Source: Arenicola marina (taxonomy: Eukaryota; Annelida; Polychaeta; Arenicolidae). From it: a stretch of 64,000 bases of DNA. The position numbers and the translations under genes are program-made. A model generated the notes under the pieces. The model was not told the DNA's origin. It saw only the letters and a program-made list of their open reading frames with translations, and ran no database searches. Below, piece by piece: positions 55,601-61,600 of this stretch (position 1 is the stretch's first letter; every line of letters begins with the position of its first letter). The stretch covers positions 35,932,035-35,996,034 of the forward strand of contig OZ025256.1 in assembly GCA_964019135.1 (NCBI GenBank), written 5' to 3'.

Positions 55601-58600
55601 ACACTGTGATAGAGGGATGTACAGGATCGACACTGTGATAGAGGGATGTACACGACCGACACGTGTGATAGAGGGATGTACACGACCGACACTGTGATAG
55701 AGGGATGTACACGACCGACACGTGTGATAGAGGGATGTACACGACCGACACTGTGATAGAGGGATGTACACGATCGACACGTGTGATAGAGGGATGTACA
55801 CGACCGACTCGTGTGATAGAGGGATGTACACGACCGACACTGTGACAGAGGGATGTACACGACCGACACGTGTGATAGAGGGATGTACACGATCGACACG
55901 TGTGATAGAGGGATGTACACGACCGACACTGTGACAGAGGGATGTACACGATCGACACTTGTGATAGAGGGATGTACACGACCGACACTGTGACAGAGGG
56001 ATGTACACGCCCGACACTTGTGATAGAGGGATGTACACGATCGACACTGTGATAAAGGGATGTACACGATCGACACTGTGATTGAGGGATGGGCACGACC
56101 GACACTTGTGATAGAGGGATGCACACGACCGACACTGTGATAGAGGGATGGGCACGACCGACACTTGTGATAGAGGGATGTACACGACCGACACTTGTGA
56201 TAGAGGGATGTACACGATCGACACTTGTGATAGAGGGATGTACACGATCGACACTTGTGATAGAGGGATGTACACGACCGACACTTGTGATAGAGGGATG
56301 TACAGGACCGACACTGTGATAGAGGGATGGGCACGGCCGACGCTGTGATAGAGGGATGTACACGATCGACACTTGTAATAGAGGGATGTACGCGACCGAC
56401 ACTGTGATAAAGGGATGTACACGATCGACACTTGGGATAGAGGGATGTACACGATCGACACTTGTGATAGAGGGATGGGCACGACCGACACTGTGATAGA
56501 GGGATGTACACGACCGACACTTGTGATAGAGGGATGTACACGACCGACACTTGTGTTAGAGGGATGTACACGACCGACACTTGTGATAGAGGGATGTACA
56601 CGACCGACACTTGTGATAGAGGGATGTACACGACCGACACGTGTGATAGAGGGATGCACACGACCGACACTTGTGATAGAGGGATGTACACGACCGACAC
56701 TGTGATAAAGGGATGTACACGATCGACACTTGTGATAGAGGGATGTACACGACAGACACGTGTGATAGAGGGATGTACACGACCGACACTGTGATAGAGG
56801 GATGTACACGATCGACACTGTGATAGAGGGATGTACACGATCGACACGTGTGATAGAGGGATGTGTACGACCGACACTTGTGATAGAGGGATGTGTACGA
56901 CCGACACTTGTGATAGGGGGATGTACACGACCGACACGTGTGATAGATGGATGTACACGACCGACACGTGTGATAGAGGGATGTACACGACCGACACTGT
57001 GATAGAGGGATGTACACGACCGACACTGTGAGTGATAGAGGGATGTACACGACCGACACTTGTGATAGAGGGATGGGCACGACCGACACGTGTGATAGAG
57101 GGATATTCAAGATGGCGCCCACTCACCACATGATTCCTCATCTGAGTTATCTCCGCAGTCATCCCTAAAATTACACTGAAAATCTCGTGGAATGCAGAGA
57201 TGATTGTCGCACTTGATCTGAGACGGTAGACATATGTGCGTTTCTGCAAAATAAAATAACGGGCAATAAGAAATAAAGTCCCATTCATAAAGTAGTGAAC
57301 CAATTGGAAAAGACGTGTCTAATTCTCTGTCCGGGTGTAACTGGGGTGAAGTGTATGTAGGAACTCTCCAAGTATTAACAGTCCATATTACTGCAGACAT
57401 GTATGTTAGAAAGCGGCCGGTCCATAGATTTCTCAAACGCTTACGAAATAATTCAATACAAATCTCCATTTGTATCTTGATCAAAGCTATGGGTATGATG
57501 AATCTGATACCGCTCTATGGACAGGGTGGTAAAGTACTCTGTTTCTATCCATCGTATCCAAGCTATTGAACTGGCTTGGATGTTTATTTCCCATGCCATA
57601 CATATAAGTGAGTTTATTCGTACATAAAAGGCCTGAGGCCCATTGTATGGTGCATACGTGACTGGAATATCGCATTTGGATAATTGCTTGGAAAGACAGT
57701 AGCATCAGATTGATTCATTATCATGAAAACTGTGCGTCCATAGAAATGGAAGTAAATTTAGATGAGACAATGTCGTATTGCACTCAGAAGCGGGAGACTG
57801 GTCCATTAGACAGATAAATGTGTAATGGGGCTTTTATGGCTACTGCTACAGTAGTTTTGGACATGTTTGGTGAAATGGGGCTTCCCATCTTGGCATATGG
57901 TGCCGAGGTCTAGAAGAGTACACAGTTATAGGATGGGTTTTCTACAAATACTGTTAACAGTCAAACTACAGCTGGCCCAGACGGCTACCAAAAGTAGTCC
58001 ATTTAGCAGTAACAACATGGAAAGGCGACATTGGTTATATTGCTTGATATTGCTTTGGCTTTGTTAAGACTAAAATCTTCGATATTTGTCTTATGTCGGT
58101 GTGTTTGGTTACTCTGTATGTAAGTCTGTATGTCTGTATGGCTGTCTGTTTGTAACGTAACGCATTATCTTTCGAATGCATTAAGATATCGACTTCCCAA
58201 TTCACAAAAAGATGCGGAACGACCATCGTCAGGCTAAGTTCGTAGATGGGTCATGTAGGTCAAAGGTCAAGGTCACAGGAACTTCGCTTAACCATTGAAA
58301 GATAGGATCAAAAATCGGGAAAATCGCTATAACGTTCGCAGTTTTCATTTAACCACGCTGAAAATTATTTCACGTATTGGGCCTTTTACATCGTCTTTCA
58401 TTTGTGCAAATCGCATAAATGGTTTTTCTGTTAAAAATTCGCAAAGTGTAACATGGGACCCTACGGGCGCATTTTGGCGGGAACCAGGCCTCCTCAATTT
58501 CTCCATGAATGGGACATGTCAGCCAAACGGCACTTTGCGTGAGACATGACATTAGTATTTGGGCGCAAAGTACTGTATTGATCAAGGTCACGCTTCCAAT

Positions 58601-61600
58601 GTCAAGGTCAACGTTACGAATCATGTTTTCCGCGTAACTTCGTTAATATTTTGTCTAGAGATTCGCGATTTGTTTTCAAAAGTATTCTTCAAAGACAGGC
58701 GCAAAGCAATGTGACCTTAGATTTCATCTTTCATTTATAGTTTTCGAGTTATTGGATGCTTAATTTTGACATTGCCGAAAGTGCAAGAAAATTGCTGTGA
58801 CTGCATAAATGCAGGTAGATGACTCATATTTGGTGGAATATGTACCCATATTACTGGCATCACCTTTGCCAAGTTGCATCAAAATCGAAGTAGTAGTTTG
58901 GACGCTAGTAAATAATCACACTTTAACATGGCCAAGCCCACTATAAAGCCTCGATACGCCAAATGACTGACGGCGTGCCACGCCAACGTCAGGAAATGGG
59001 TCTTAACATAGTCGAATTGGTCCCATAACCACGATTTTCGTCTTCCTTCTCACGCTCTGCTTGACCGTCTGGTATTTATATGGCAAGAGGTTGGATATAT
59101 AGCACTTGTTGGTGAATATGAGCGGTAATATGTCTGTTGGGTAAATGAGTGCCGCTGTCCGACAGATGATGGTTGTACTGTAACAATGAGGGCATAAGCA
59201 TTATGGAGGACCTTATTGCCAAAAATGTCGTGACTAACACTGACATCATCAAACTCCATACGTCATGCCTCCAGATGTGACACTATAAGGTTTGCACACT
59301 ACTGAGTGGGAAGAACAATATAAAGTTACGTGAATTATGATGTTTTCTTCAACATCTAGGGAAATTATAAACGTTTTTCCATAGAGTTGCCATAGAGTTG
59401 CCATAGAGTTGCCATAGAGTTGCCATAGAATTTCCATAGAGTTGCCATAGAATTTCCATAGAGTTTCCATTAGAGCTTCCATAGTTTCAATAGATTTTCC
59501 ATAGAATTTTCATAGTTTCCAGGGGGCAGCCCGGTAGCGCATTGGGCTAGAGCGCTCGCATTGAGTTCTCTGGTCACCTGCGAGCCTAATGACACGTGGA
59601 TCGATGGTTCGAGCCCCGCTGTGGCCATGTCTGTGTGGTCGCAGGATGAAGACCCCATGTCCTTCTTCGTAAAGAGTAGGGGGTTACCCCCGGGGACATG
59701 GCTCCGCTCTCCCTTCCTTCTCCCATTGACGCGATATGACCAAAAATGGTTAAAGCGTCCTGAATATACAACCAACCATAGAGTTTTCAGGGCCGATCCG
59801 GTAGCTCATTTGGTTATAGCGCTCGCCGTGAGTGGTCTGGCCACATGAGAGCCTAACGGCACGTGGGTCGATGGTTCGAGCCCCACTGTGGTCATGTCTG
59901 TGTGGTCGCACGATAAAGATCCCCTGTCCTTCTTCGCCAAGAGTAGGGGGTTACCTCGGAGACATGGCTCCACTCTCCCTTCCTTCTGCCATTGGCGCGA
60001 TATGACCAAAAGTGGTTAAAGCGTCCTGAATAGAGTTCCCTAGAATTTCCATAGAGTTTTTATAGTATTTCCATTGAGTATTCATAGAGTTTCCATAGAG
60101 TTTCTAAAGAAAGCGCACGTCGCGGTGCAGAGTTCAAGGTCGAGCTATGTGAGTTCAACATCAGCTCCGTCTCGGCTGAACGGGCACGGCCTGTTGGGCA
60201 GACCTTCGCACCTCATGCTGCTAATGTTATTGTCCAAGGGATTGGCTCCGTCGCTATTCTCACTTCGCAGCAGGGAACAGGGGCGAAAGCCAATATGCCG
60301 ACAAGGCTTCCAGCGTCCCTTAAACAGTTGGTGCCACGCCAAAACAACCTTAGCTCATATTAATTTTCTGTGTTTCCACGCTTATATTATTGAGCTATAA
60401 CGCCCCAATAGTAGAAGGGCATACTTTTTCCACTTTTTTTCGTACCTACCAATTTCAATTCTGCGAGTGAGGAAAGTGACGTCAAATGTCAATAGAAACG
60501 CATGTGCTTTTACAGTGATACTCAGATTTTCTCTGGTCATTGGCTTGAACTCAAACGCTTAACCAAAGTCACTTAAACATAACAAACAATACACGCACTC
60601 GACAACAGATGTCTACGCACTGCATCAAAGCTCACCTGTGAATTTTGTGACATTATTGGGGAATGTTTAAATAACGCTCAGTTGCAATGCACCCAGATAT
60701 AAACACGCCGGACCTCACTTTGTCACTTTGACGAACGCGTTTATAGCGATACCGTGCAATAAAAACTGTGAACTCCCATTAAATCAAATGTTTATTTGTT
60801 TATCTTTCTAAACAAAGTGAACTCTGAGCAAGACCAAATCCCGTGGCACGAACACTTTAAATGCAAAGTATAAATCGTCGAATATCTCTTTAAATAGTGT
60901 CGTGCCGTCGGTATTGCTTCACATATCGCTTCTGGGAGTATTCTTACAGAATATGTGCTAGAATTCCTCAATCCGCTGGTTCGCTTGACGCAGTACGCGT
61001 CGTACATCGAAGGCTCGTGGTTATGCGTGCGGTCAGTTATAAGGTTGGTGTGGAATCTCTATTGACAGTTCTATGGAAACTCAATGGAAATTCCTTAGGA
61101 ATAATATGGTAAAACGTTTAGAAATTCTATAGAGACTCAATGGCAGCTCTATGGCAAAACGTTTAGAATATCCATAGAAAAATCGATATAACCATTTAGA
61201 ATAATTTTTATGAAAATTCTGTAAGATATGATGATGTCTGAAATTAATGCCATGATTCTCGTTATAAATCTTGGAAGAGAGAATTACCTTCATGTATTCT
61301 TTGACATAAAGAGTACATATACAAACCTGCAAACGTACCCGATCATAACCGGAAACAGAGGCAAAAATTGCCATGTCGAAATATTTTCTCTATGTAAGTT
61401 CTATAGAAACCAATGGCTTATAGAAGTATCCCTGCATATTCTATGGAAATTAATTTTATCTCATCACGTTCTATAGGAAATAATTGTTCTATAGAATTAT
61501 GTACAAACGTTCTCTAGAAAATCATACTTCTATACAGTTTTCTATAAAACTGCTATGAAATGTTTGCTAAGGGAAGTGTCAACAATATAATTCGATTTAG

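Noticed and set aside
47505..57303. Very long minus-strand reading frames (up to about 2,400 residues) of VHPSIT / VYIPLS repeats
   Set aside because: They are translations of the 29/30-bp array, open in several frames at once, with no domain and no exon signals. Exon 4 (57127) and exon 5 (47185) flank the array as an ordinary intron.
59522..60032. Two functional tRNA genes
   Set aside because: A and B boxes are present, but the segments do not fold into a convincing cloverleaf with anticodon arm and continue into a shared 140-bp body, which is a SINE structure.
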